64,000 nucleotides of DNA from Massariosphaeria phaeospora (GCA_011032825.1 JAADJZ010000010.1:1-64000), one strand, 5' to 3'; counted from the stretch's first letter, positions 12,120 to 23,301 are shown. Translations and numbers: made by a program. The notes: generated from the sequence alone by a model not told the origin.

Positions 12120-13883
12120 AAGTTTATACTCCACTATTCCCTCAACTTGCTTCGAGTTCATCAAGCTTGGCTCCAACTTGAACGAAGTGTCCGCATCCGC
12201 TGGCACTTCCGAAACTCTAACCGTATCGCCACCAAATTCTATGTCCCCAAAAGGGACTGGATGCCACCCGCAGATCAATGGAATACAGTTATCGAACGAG
12301 GGCTCGAACTAGGCAAGGACTTACTGTTTAACCAAACAGCGGCCCTAAACCCACAAGAGTCCCACATGTCTAATCCAGACGTACGAGAACTACGATCCTT
12401 CTTTCAGTCGAGCTCGCTCCTAGTAAAGATCACTGACAAGAATCTCGGCCTAGCCGTTCTTCCTAAAGAATGGTACATCAGCCAAGTGGACGCTATGCTC
12501 GCCGATATGTCTACTTACTATCCGCTTGACAAGGAAGACGTCCACTGGTATCGCGATGAAGGTCTCAAACGAATCGAAAACACCGTCAAAAACAGCGCCT
12601 TTGACGAATCCACCTCGGAATACTTGCGCGCATTGGATAATGATAAAGCCATCCCGGAGTTTCATGCTATTCCCAAAGTTCACAAAACTCCATGGCGACT
12701 CAGGCCTATCATCCTTAGCCACTCATGGTTCACCCGACGCGCCTCCGAAGTTTGTGATTTCGCATTACGTGAAGTCATCTCAAGACGGTTCCCCTAGGTG
12801 GTAGACTCTACCAAACAAGTGTTAGCCCTTTTGAATGACAAAACCGTTTCTTGGACCGACCGTATTTGGCTCGTTACAGGCGATGTCGAAGCCTTCTACA
12901 CCAACGTCAACGTCCGACAAACGATTGAGCACATTAGGTCAATGCCTCAAGCGTTTGTTCAAATTAACGGTTTCAGACGTGAAGATATCGCAGACCTTCT
13001 CGATGTCATTATGAACTGTAACTGTTTTGGCTTCAACAGAAGCTTCTACCGCCAATTATCAAGAGTCGCAATGGGAACATCGTGCGCGCCATCGTTCTCG
13101 AACCTCAACCTCGCACTCCTCGAAGATCGCGTCCCAGAAATTATCGGCTCTGTAACAAACAACGAGAAGGGCTTGATCTTCTATGTTCGCTACATTGACG
13201 ACATCTTCCTTCTTTTCAAAGGAGCCAAACCAGACCTCCAATCTCTGCTGCAAAAGCTCAACAGCAGTTTTGAACCCTTCAAGATTAGATGGAACGTTCA
13301 CTCACCTTCTTCCCCGATACCGTTCTTAGATGTCGAATTCTTCTTTGAACAAGGGTTCGGACCCGTCGGGGTACAATCTCGGGTCTATCGGAAGAAGCTG
13401 AACAAGCATCAATACATTCCCTAGTCTTCCGCCCACCCACAATCGGTGAAAAAAGCCTTTATCAAGGCGGAAATGACCCGCTACATGATCATCTCCTCCT
13501 AGGAGAGACTCTTTGAGGAGAAAGTCACAGAATTCATGGAAGCGTTAATCCGGCGTGGATACCCGGGTGAAGTCCTCAAATCATGGTTCAAACAAGTGAG
13601 GTATGAAGAGCGCCAAGTAACTTTGTTCAAGAAAAAAGCACTTGGCCTTCGGGGTCTCCCCCTCATGCTTTCCTCGTCCTATGATAAGGTCTAGGAATAT
13701 ATCGATCTACACAGTGTGTTTCAAACGATGATCCGCAAATAGGCCGAGGTTGATGAACCTCTTCCAGAGTCACTCCGCGGCCCACTCATCAAATCGTTGA
13801 AACGGACGGATAACTTGTTTGACAAGTACTCGTCCTGGAACAAGGCAGTTCTAAAGGCTCTTGCGAACCCGGACAGCTCTTAG
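12120..13883 (+). pseudogene. Penelope-like reverse transcriptase, in-frame TAG codons
   Basis: One frame of about 588 codons, interrupted only by TAG codons at 12795, 13422, 13500, 13692 and 13740, and ending at TAG 13881. The reading shows Penelope-type RT motifs in order: a KNLGLAVLPKEWY segment near 12440; FHAIPKVHKTPWRLRPII near 12660-12713; GDVEAFYTNV near 12880 with the first catalytic Asp; MGTSCAPSFSNL near 13070; the catalytic YVRYIDDIF near 13182-13208; and IPFLDVEFF near 13316. A thumb-like region follows after 13422. There is no start codon in the window, as the frame runs open into the telomeric tract, so the N-terminus is missing. There is no GIY-YIG domain after the thumb. The protein would copy RNA into DNA at chromosome ends; this copy cannot make a full product unless TAG is read through. 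Confidence 0.75.
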
Positions 13884-13899
13884 ACATGCGCCGGCTTCG

Positions 13900-14560
13900 G
13901 TGTTAAAGCCTCTTCTGAGGCCGCGTCGTCTTTCTGCCCAGCGCTACCCCGCCTCGGGCCCCTAGAAGTAGGAGTGAAAGACACTGCGTGAAAGCCTCAC
14001 GGCGGACGCTCAGTGACGAATAGCCCCACAGTACAATCGAGGTGTGGTTAGCGCAAGGTTCGCCGACTTTCATCGATTTTCTACACTGTAGCTTAGGGTA
14101 GAATGATAGGACGGCACGAGATGCCGTTTCAATACAGGATTCAAGCTTACTACCTCGTCCTGTACCTAACTCTAACCCAAACCGCTAATCCTATCGCAAG
14201 ATAGGGTTCAATGTGTTCTTTTGAACCGGCGGCGCCGTCTGTCCTTGCTCTTTGCTCCGTTGGTACCATGCGTTCGCGCACGGTTTAAACCAACTTAGCG
14301 AATAAGAGGCGGAGTAATGTCACGTAAGTGACCCCAACGTGTGGTAGCTTCGTGCCACGTAACTGGTTTCTAACGGGATAGTCTTCCCGTGTCGTGTCAG
14401 CGCTTACCCGTCGGGTCAGCGTTGGTCCGATCCTCTGACCACTTGGAGGCTTCTAGATAGCTCCGGCTTGGTGCCCCGGTGTTGTCCAGGCCCGAGCGAC
14501 CGGCTCAAATTAACTACGCGCCTCAAATTCTTGGCTACCCCTCAGCCAAGGCGGTTTGGG
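13900..14560. other. Hairpin-dense segment 3' of the Penelope-like RT
   Basis: Many perfect short hairpins can be read: 13908-13921 (GCCTC-TTCT-GAGGC), 13948-13958, 14111-14127 (ACGGCA…TGCCGT), 14190-14205 (CCTATC-GCAA-GATAGG), 14341-14358 (GTGG-TA-GCTTCG-TG-CCAC), 14374-14389 (CGGGA…TCCCG), 14406-14416 and 14424-14440 (GGTC…GACC). Several have GNRA- or UUCG-like loops. This suggests a structured RNA in the 3' part of the element. Some Penelope-like elements carry hammerhead ribozymes, but I could not find the CUGANGA…GAAA core on either strand, so the class of RNA is unknown. Confidence 0.45.
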
Positions 14561-14862
14561 CGTTCCTGGTCCAATAAGACCGGGAAAGCTAATCTCCGTC
14601 AATACCTTGCGCGCGTCAGCACAACACGTTGATTCATCCGAAAGGGGTCCCAACCTCCTTCGTTTCTCGACGCGCTGGCCTCGTTGCTGCTACGCCGCAT
14701 CTCTTGACAGAGATAAATACAAGACAATTACAGTCCCTAATGAGCCTTCAAGGCGAAAGACACCTGTCGGTTTACACCCAGCTGTCTAGGACTCTTGTAC
14801 TTATCAGTTTTTTCTAAAGTTTCAACTTCAAACTTTTCTCTCGCGTTCCACCTATTACTCAT

Positions 14863-14952
14863 AACCCTAACTCTAACCCTAACCCTAACCCTAACTCTAA
14901 CTCTAACTCTAACTCTAACTCTAACTCTAACCCTAACCCTAAACCCTAACTC
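14863..14952 (+). repeat. Interstitial telomeric repeats at the inner edge of the array
   Basis: About 90 bp with several intact CCCTAA units as well as CTCTAA. It is the best preserved tract in the window and marks the inner boundary of the telomeric array. Long Leu-Thr or Arg-Val reading frames through it are artefacts of the 6-bp repeat. Confidence 0.9.
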
Positions 14953-14955
14953 AAA

Positions 14956-15712
14956 CGAAATTATTTTAGTTTTTGAGTACCTACTTAGCTCGCTCGAATT
15001 AATCGCGTTGCTGTACGCGCATGTTAACTTCAACGCTTACGCCAAAGCTTCTAAAGACTACTTTTTAATCAATATAAAAGCTGCCTAGCACAAGGCTAAT
15101 AAGTACTACAGCAAGCTTAACTCGTTACTTGTCTACTATGCTGCAGTTTGCTTCTACTCGTACTATAAGTACTACTATAACAACAGCTAGCGAAACAAAG
15201 CTAGCTAGCTTAACGCTGCAAACGCTAGCTTTTAGCAACTTTAAGCAGAGTATAAGCCGCTGCAAGTGCCTCTAGCTCGCTCAAAAACAATAGCTTTAAG
15301 CAGTATAGATAAAGCAATTAGCGCCTTTGTAAACAGTAGCAGCGCTAATGTCAGCGACATTAATAAGTTCAAACGCTAGAAAAAATACGAGCTTAAATAG
15401 ACGAAAGAGCAATACCTAGAAAAAAGCAATCTAGTTAAATACTAAATAAAGCTTTAGCAAAAATACCTCAACTTAGCGCAGTTTGCTATCGATATTATGA
15501 CAATTCTAGCTTCGAGTTGCAATTGTAAGCGAATGTTTAGCGAGCTTGGCAACTTTCTTAAGCCTAAAAGATAAGCGATTAGATCAAAGCTTTTGGCAGC
15601 TATTCAATTAGTAAGATTGTAGTTAAAAGCTAGATTTAACCTACTTCCGGATAGGCTAGATTACGATGTAACTAATAAGCAACTTATTGAAAAGTATTAT
15701 GTATGCGAGTGA
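14956..15712 (+). pseudogene. hAT transposase relic, C-terminal part
   Basis: A single plus-strand frame reads as the C-terminal half of a fungal hAT transposase, with stops at positions where Trp or Gln would be expected. The most diagnostic part is about 15470-15610, reading NLAQFAIDIMTILASSCNC followed by KRMFSELG, which is the hATC dimerisation motif (…SS-CxCER-FS…). After this comes LLAAIQLVRL with a Trp replaced by a stop, and the frame ends at TGA 15710. The N-terminal and catalytic first part is missing, replaced by telomeric repeats immediately upstream. It is RIP-decayed and inactive. Confidence 0.65.
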
Positions 15713-18700
15713 AAAACTTTGACTAATTAATTAGTATAAAAACTAAGCTTTTAAGCATTCAATTTATTAATCTTTAATTAAGTTGCAAGTCAATTCGCTT
15801 CTAGACTTTACCAATTCAATTAAGCTAATTAGAGCTAGCTTACGATTTCAATCAAGCCAATTACAGCACTTTCAATTAATTAAATTAATTGTTAACAACT
15901 GTAGCTAAGCAACATATCCAAATTTAGTGCAAATTAGCCTACGAAAGTTAAATCGGATTGGCTTTTAAATGTAAATCGAACTAGCCTACGTAACGCACTA
16001 AACGCGCATCTATGTATATTAAGTTACTAACACGAATAATTAACCTAAAGCTGCTTCGATTTAGAGCTCTAGAATAGAGCTATAGAATAGTTCGCGCTGT
16101 AAACGCTTTAAACATTTTAACTTACTTTAGATTAAAATGCATGCGGTAGAATAGCTCGCTTTTTTTGCTTAGCAGCAACGTAGCTGTTAACATAACTATC
16201 TACGTTTTTGCAGCTACTAGCTTGCTAAGCTGCTACATCTACTTGCAAAACGTGTACTACTAGTTCAACACAATATAGCACTCGTTAATAACAATTCAAT
16301 CTAGCTACTACGTTGCTTGAAGCTAGTTTAAAAACGTAGTAAACGCTTTTTCTACTACTAACTTAAGCGTTACTAACACTACAGCAGCAGCGTTAAGTAA
16401 GTAGCAGCTTTTTTACTCTACATACGATATTTCTAGCTTCTAGCATTGCTGCTTTATATTGCTGCGTAACGCAATTAATAGCATAACAACAATAATAGTG
16501 CTGCTTTGCTTTGCAAACGGTAGCAATATAAACAACAAGCTTTTGCTTCTGCTAGTAAGCATTACAACTACAACAAAGCTTTCGCTTGCTATAATAGCGT
16601 TAATAGCTTTTTTTTGTACGCTACGAAACTTAGCCTTGTTACTTATTATCCGCTTAAGCTACTTGCTACTGTTTATCTTTTTTAGCTACTACTATTAATT
16701 AATTCTTGCTTCGTTTGCTTTGCTTTTAAACAGCGCTTGCTTTTACTTTCTACTTTTTTCGCTTTAGTTAACGTCTAGCTAGAAGCTTAAAAATTAATGC
16801 TAATTAGTGCTAGATGCTTGAAATTGCTGCTGCGTGTTAGCTACGGCGCTAGCTTGCTTTATAATCTTTTGCGCGTATACTAGCTTAGCAACGTGCAACG
16901 TATAGCTTGCTTACTTATTAGCAATTACCGCTTCTACCGTATCTTCGTTTTTTTTTTTTTTTTCTTTTTTTAGCTTAAAACGCGGTAGATCTACGCAAAT
17001 ATTGCTAGCTAATGCTAATTGCTATTTCGCGATACCTAGCAAACGTTTATTTCTAGCTTATAGCAATTTAGCTCTTGCGCTTTAACGCTTTGCAAAGTTA
17101 ATCTATTGTTTACTTGCAACTGCTAGAGTTAGCTAGCTACATGTAAAACGCTACTGCTTTTTTTTTCTACACTAACGCTTTAAGCTACTGCTAAAATAGT
17201 AGTACTAGCTACATATACTACACTACTAGCTCGCTTACTTTACGTAGTAAATACTAGTAGATAATTTTAACATTGCTGCTAACGTTGTAGCTTTTGTAGT
17301 ACTACGTTACAAATACTACTATGCTGTTTTTAATAAATACGTTGCAGTAGCTGCTTTGCACTATATTACTATGCTGCACGCTTAATATTTCTAGCTTTTG
17401 CGCTAGCTGCTTACTGCTAATATGCATTAATACTGCTAGCTTTTTGCAAAACTTAACTACTTAATCTATGTACTACTCTACTGCTTGCTAGTTTACTTCT
17501 AACTAGCTTCTAAACTTTATAAACTAGCTACGAATGCTAGCTTTCTACTCTACTCGCTTAAATAGCTACTACTTGCTATTAACAAGCATTTGTGTACGCT
17601 AGTTTTTCAAAAAGTTTTATTTTAGCTACTCGTTAGTTAGGTTATTGCGCATGCTTTTTTATAGTACGGCAAGTACAAGCGTAGCTTTGCTAAACAATAG
17701 CTTTTCTATTAACAGCTGCTAGCTTTCGCTCGCTAGCTTGTAAACTATGCTGTAGAACTAAGCTATGCTAAAGTGCAACTTTTTGTATAGCAGCTTATTG
17801 CTAGTTTACTCTACGTGCCTACGCGCTGTAGTGTTGTAATAAATCTTTAGCTTATACATTTGCAAGTTTAGCATTTACTATATTAGCTCGTAGCTGCTGC
17901 GCACTATAAACTAGTTTATTATTTGCTATACAAGCTACAAACAACTTTTTAAGTAGCAGCGTAAGCTAGCGCTAAAGCTGCTTTCGTACGCGCTGTCGTT
18001 AAAATTATCTATTTTCTTGTTACTATTCTGCGAATTTGCTAGATTTGCACCTAATAGCTTTAGCTTCTACTGCACTACTATAAACCGTGCTGTTTTAATT
18101 ACAGCTAACAAAATTAGCGAATACTATTCTAGCTTTTTTAGCTTTTTTTTTTAACGCCTAGCACTGCTAGCGCGCACACTAACGAGCTGTTGTACTTTTA
18201 GCAAGTAATGCAGTAGTTTAGCAACGCAATGCAAAAATCTAAATACGCTTTTTAAATCTTAGATAACTTCTTTAGCTTAGCGCTTGCGACGCTTTAATTA
18301 AGTGCTACTTCTATTACTTAATTCGTTTCGTTAACTTCTATTTCTTTGTTTGTTTTTAGCTTATTATTTGCTTTCTCGTTTATTTGCTTATTTGCCTTGT
18401 TTTCTCTTTTTTCTACTTTTTTTTCTGCTACTTTTTTTGCTTCGTAGACTAACGTTTTCTATGCCTTGCGCTGCTGCTACTTAAACTAGTACTACAAGCT
18501 CTTTCATACGTGCTTCTTTTATGTGCGCGCAAAAAACATTAACACTTACTACTATAGCTACGTGTGCTTAACAATTGCTTTTTTATTTATATATAGCTGC
18601 AGTAGCTAGTACCGCGTTTAGTACTTTTTAGTACAAATTGCTTCTAGCTGCACGAACACGCTAACGCGCTTAATTACTAACACTTAGCTAAAGCGCATAA

Positions 18701-20226
18701 GCTCGTTTATAGCTGCCTAAATTGCTGCTTCTACTAGCTTAGCTACTAGCTCTTTGTTACACGCTAGCAGATTTGCTCGCTTTATGCCTACTAAGTATAG
18801 CAGCTACTACGTTCGATTTACCTACGAGTTAACTTCGTTGCGCTTGCTTACTTAAATAGTGCTAATTGCTTGCTTCTTTACTTTTTTTTACGCTTTGGCT
18901 ATTGCTTTGCTTACGCGCGCTTACGCTGCTTCGCTGTTAATAAGTACTACTTCTAAGTTATTGTCGTTAAGCAGCTGCACTTCGAAGTACTACGATTTTA
19001 GGTTTTAAACAAGCAGCTGCTAGTAGTGTACGCGTTAGCAGCTTTCGTTAACGCGCAGCTAGATTTCTTTTTGCGCTACCTAGCTAAAGTAGCTGCTTTT
19101 GCTTGCAGCTAACTAGGTATGCACGTTTTTTTAATAATTCTTTATTGCTTTAACGCTTTGCAGTACTTTGCTACAACAAGCTGCGTTTAGCTAGCATAAT
19201 AAACCGTTTAAATAAACTAGCAACTAGCTAATTAGCGCAACAACCTAGCTAGGCACTTGAATTTCGCTAGCGTATTTTGTTAGCTCTAGCTAGCTGCGCA
19301 CTTGCTTTGCTATATTTTTAGCTTACTTTTGCTTAACTTTGTACATGCGTTGTAAGTAACTTTTAACATAGCTAAGTAGTACGCTATGTTTGCACTTTTT
19401 GCAAATAGCTATAAAGTACGCTGCAAAATGCTCAAAATACTATAGCTTAACGTTTGTTTTTGCTATAGCGTTAGTGCAAGTGCAAGTGCAAGTGCAAGTT
19501 GCAAGTTATGTAAATACTACGTATATTATCTACTTGCTACAAATCTATTTATTTTTTGTTTTTGTAGTGCAAACGCGCTGCTTACGTAAACTGCGTTTGT
19601 TGTTTGTATTACAGTTGCGTAACATTATACCTACGTTTTTTTTTACTACGTTGCTTTACTAAGCTACGTAACTCTAACTCTAAGCACTACAACTACGTGC
19701 ATAATTTTAATACAAATCTTAGCAACAGTGCAAAGTAGCGCACTAAGTAACTAGTTTAAATTACAGCTTAATCTAACGTTAAGAACTTTACGCTACTAAT
19801 ACTTTGAAAAGTACTTTACGCAAAGAAAGCGTAACGAGATATACTAAAAGCTACGCGTATATCTAGTTCCTAGAAAAACTCTACCTAAAGCTAAGTACTG
19901 TTAGCGCCCTAGAATAGAGTTTTACGTAAGCTAACTTAACTTTAACTTAACTTATACTTATTTACTACTTTAGCTAGCGTAGTATAATATATAGTAGTAA
20001 ATACGCTTTTTACTTTTACGCGCCTAAGTAGCAAACTTTTTGTAGTATTATTAATTTACTTTTACAAGTTTGTATAACTTAGCGCGCTTAAGTTATAATC
20101 TAACTTGCTATTAGTAGTTTCTAATACCTAGTTTTTATTTATATTGCTAAAACAAGCTCTCTAGCGTACTTTACAACGCACTTTAATTTTAATACTACAA
20201 AATAGCAACAGCGGATTGTTAATCTA
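15713..20226. other. AT-rich, RIP-like decayed DNA with unidentified relics
   Basis: Very rich in TA, CTAG and AGCT steps. On the minus strand protein-like stretches with frequent TAG codons can be read at about 18720-19350 (includes VALI-stop-LLVYLNGLL), about 18250-18450 (a Lys/Glu/Arg-rich stretch) and about 17650-17930 (Gln/Ala/Arg-rich, helix-like). These may be one long decayed mobile-element gene. A plus-strand frame at 16459-16698 is Leu/Ile-rich and looks like a shadow. GTGCAA repeats lie near 19476-19500. I recognise no family here. Confidence 0.4.
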
Positions 20227-20640
20227 CTAAGGTAACGCAAATAGCAAAAGTGCAAATAGCGCAAGCAACAAAAAAGTGTTATTTCTCTTGCTATTTTCCT
20301 CGCTACCTTTTTCGCTACTTTTTTTGCTACTTTTGTTTTGTATACTAACGCTTTCTACAGCGCTAGAATCGTCGTCGTTGTCGTACAAATTGTCAAAATT
20401 CTTTTTATCCTTATCTTTATTATTTTCTACAAACAAACCTCGACTTTGCGAAGCTTCGAGTGCGCTAGCAGCGGCAGCAGCAGCAGCGCTATTAATATTA
20501 ATTAAAAAGCTAACGTTGCTAAATACTTCTTGCAAAGGCTATTTCTCGTTTAGCTGCAGTAGCTGCAAAACCTAGAACTACTTCTACTTCTTTTGTCGAA
20601 ACGAGTTCTTGCTTTGCTTGAACTAGATTTTCAACTTGTA
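20227..20640 (-). pseudogene. Relic of a low-complexity Ala/Ser/Asp-rich protein
   Basis: On the minus strand the frame 20535-20227 is open and reads as a run of eight alanines, an Asp/Lys/Asn-rich stretch (NKDKDKKNFDNLYDNDDD) and a Ser/Lys-rich stretch. Upstream to about 20640 another minus frame continues protein-like (VQAKQELVSTKEV…), which implies a frameshift. The GCA codon run is preserved although the surroundings are strongly mutated. It is likely the disordered N-terminus of a transposon protein. No domain recognised. Confidence 0.3.
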
Positions 20641-21539
20641 AGCGCGCTTAACTCTTAGCTAGCTAGCTAGCTAACTTATCTCAAGTTTGCAAGCAATTTT
20701 AACACTAGATTTAAGCTTTAAATAATACGAAAAAGCATTTTACAAAAGCGTAGGTACGTTATAGATAGCTTTGTTATTTTCTATAGTACTATAGTAATTT
20801 AGGTAGCACTAAATAATTTAGATATAGCTAAAGTTTACTTAGCTTTTTCTTAACTTCTAAAGAGTAGATTTGAATTTTCGAACGTTGCTTATACTATGCC
20901 CGTGCGTACGCTAGCGAATAAGTAAAAAGTACTTATTAATAGGTATAAGTTGAGTTATAGGTTACACAAATTTTAAGTTAAAATTAAGTTAAAGTTAACC
21001 TAGCGTAGGTACGAGTTAAGTTAGAGTAGTTAAAGCTTTAGGTTAAGAGTTAAGTTAGAGTTACCTAAATAGTTAAGAAACTGTAATAAATAAATGTAAT
21101 AAATATACATAGAAAACTTAATATTAATATAAGTTGTAAATATTATGTAAGACCTAACTACAACTCTAAGCTTTAACTACTTTAACTTAACTTTAACTTA
21201 AGCTACTTAGTAACTAGCGCAAGTTAAAGCTAGAGTTAAGTTAGAATCTAACGTAAGCTAACTTAACTCTAACTCAATTTCTACTTATTTACTAGCCTAC
21301 TCGTGCGCGCAGTGCGCTAAGTTGCGTAACGCGCTACTCTAACAACATAAAATAAATAAGAAAATAAAGCTATACAGCTACTTACAGTTGCTATTATTTC
21401 AAAATTACATAGTTTTGTAGTAATTATAGCATTGCGATTATAATAGGCTACTTGTGTTTACTTAGTAGCTTAGTAGTGCAGCCGTAGCGAGTAGTTTAAG
21501 TCGAAACAGCTAGTGCAGCTACTTTAGCTTGAACATAAA
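20641..21539. other. AT-rich gene-free DNA with scattered telomere-like hexamers
   Basis: Contains many TTAACTTAAC and TAACTCTAAC-like words (about 20960-21290) but no regular tract and no readable gene. Probably long-decayed repeat DNA. Confidence 0.4.
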
Positions 21540-23301
21540 ATAAATCAACAACAACACGTTTTTAACGCTTTTGCTTTTAAAAAGAGCTTTGTAAAGCTTT
21601 GCGCTTTTTCTTTTAGAACAATTGTATAGCTTTTTAAGCGTCGTTAGCTTTGTTTTAAGCTTTCTTTTTAGCTACTTTAGCGGCTTTCTCTTTTTTCTGT
21701 ACTTTCTTGAGTTTCTTTTTTTTAATACGCTTTTCTTCGGCTTGTTGAAGCTTATATAATCGAGCTTGCTCTTTTAGCTAAAATTTCTTAGCTTTTTGTA
21801 GTTGTTGTTGTTGTTTCTTTTGCTTTTGTATTACGTTATTATCTTGAGCCTGTTGAACTTTACGAGGGCTCTAAAAGTAAGCTCTTTTGTAGTACTTCTT
21901 TTAGCGGTTGAGTTGTAGAGTATAGCTTTTCTTTTTGTGCTTTTTTTTTACTAAAAGAGCTTCTTTTAGGCCTTAGATTTTATAGTAAAAGAGCTTATTT
22001 TGTACTAAAATGTAGTAGAGCGATCGGCGAAGCTTTTTAGACTCTTTTGAGCTTTTATCTCAAGTCAATTAGCGTATAAAAAACTCTATTTTGAGCTAAT
22101 CTTTTCTACTAAGTACTAACGTTGAGCTTTTATCTAAACTTAAAGTTTCCTTGGTAAATTTTTTAAGTATAACGTTTCGGTTGAGTAGTACTATACTAGT
22201 AGCTTCGAAGCTTTTTTTGATAGTTTTAGAAATAAAAGCCTTGCTCTAGGCAGCTTAAAACAACGAGAAAAAGTTTTCTTTGTGTACTAGAAGAAGCCTC
22301 TAACTTCTTTAAAAGTAAAATAAAAGCTTTTTTAAGTAAGCGTTAGATAGAGGCTTAAACAACGCTACATCTAGTAGCTAAAGCGTATAAGTCAAATAAG
22401 AAAAAAAAACAGCTAGTAGAATCTTGTTGTTGTTGTAGTATTTAATAAAATCCATTGTTACATAGGATCTATAGCTGTTAAGAATAAGTAACTAGTAACT
22501 TAAGCGAGCTTTTCGTTTTGTTTCTTAATTAAACACTTTCTTGAGCTAAGCTAGCTCTATATCGTTGTTGAACCAGCTAGAAAGAAATAAGCTAACAAAG
22601 ACTAAGTGTTGTTTTTATTTGATAGAAGCTACCTAGCTCGATTGTATAGTGTTGTTAGCTAATTCAAATATAATGCTTAGCAACAAAGCTTTTCTATCTA
22701 AACAAACACAAGCTATTACTGTTACCTACTTTCTATTGCTATCTTGAATAGCTGCTTTTACCGCTTTTTGCTCGTATAGTTTCTTATCGAACACTCTTTT
22801 TAAGCGTCCTGTTACTCTAATCATGAAGCTTTTTTTATCTATATTGTATATTTGCCGAGCTTTTACTTCATACTTCTTTATCTTATTATGCAGAAGATCA
22901 AAGTACAAGCTGTACTTAGCTTCAGAATTAGCTTTGTAGCGATCCTGGTCCATCTCTCTCTGCCAGCGTGAAATGAGATAGCTCAGGTTTCTGCAGAGGA
23001 AGCGGGTAACCTAGCTTTCTGAAACCTCTCTACTAGCTAAAGTAGACGCAAAGCCGCGTATCATCTCTCTCGTAGGGGGTGTACGCCTCTTAGTCAAGGT
23101 TTCAATATACTGTACGAGCTCGGTTTCGCGTTGTGGGTCGAGGAGGAGGTGGGAATCGGTGCGGGTGCGCATTTGATTTCGGTGGCGGCGTTGCAGTGTA
23201 GACCGTACAACACCATACTTTTTTGCGATTTGGCGGTAGCTGAAATTATCTCCAGCTTCACGCGATTCTATTTCTTCAATCGCTTTCTGAATTGGATCCA
23301 T
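21540..23301 (-). pseudogene. pogo/Fot1-like DDE transposase relic
   Basis: Starts at ATG 23301 (MDPIQKAIEEIESREAG). Residues 1-95 read as the psq-type helix-turn-helix typical of fungal pogo elements (SYRQIAKKYGVVRSTLQRRH), in the best preserved sequence. After a TAG the frame resumes at about 22953 with EAKYSLYFDLLHNKIKKYEV and NIDKKSF, which corresponds to the first catalytic Asp (usually DEKGF), here a mutated copy. It then decays through many TAG and TGA codons. A Lys/Glu/Gln-rich tail (about 21640-21860) is usual for this family. Numerous stops make it inactive. The first 300 bp are far less AT-rich than the rest, an uneven pattern of decay. Confidence 0.7.

Larger units (their letters stand above)
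12118..14860 (+). mobile_element. 5'-truncated, endonuclease-less Penelope-like element flanked by telomeric repeats
   Basis: The element contains a reverse transcriptase frame (12120-13883), then about 1 kb of hairpin-rich DNA, and is bounded by telomeric repeats on both sides (12059-12117 and 14863-14952). Its GC content is much higher than that of the neighbouring units, so it is less decayed or younger. No GIY-YIG endonuclease follows the reverse transcriptase. Endonuclease-deficient Penelope-like elements are known to sit at telomeres in rotifers, basidiomycetes and other eukaryotes (Athena and Coprina types). The orientation (5' end outward) and the capped 5' end fit that group. Confidence 0.7.

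Noticed and set aside
12120..13883. Genome-wide reassignment of TAG to glutamine
   Set aside because: Intact host genes in the window use normal stops, and the second genes of both transposons also contain TAA or TGA, so local mutation is the simpler explanation.
13900..14860. Hammerhead ribozyme expected in Penelope-like elements
   Set aside because: No CUGANGA with a matching GAAA on either strand; the closest string (GTGACGAA near 13995) lacks the conserved core.
14737..15088. Long frames of Leu-Thr or Arg-Val repeats on both strands
   Set aside because: They are translations of the 6-bp telomeric repeat, which has no stop in these frames.
16459..16698. Leu/Ile-rich frame as a membrane protein
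   Set aside because: Lies in mutated AT-rich DNA where hydrophobic codons are produced by T enrichment; no conserved context.
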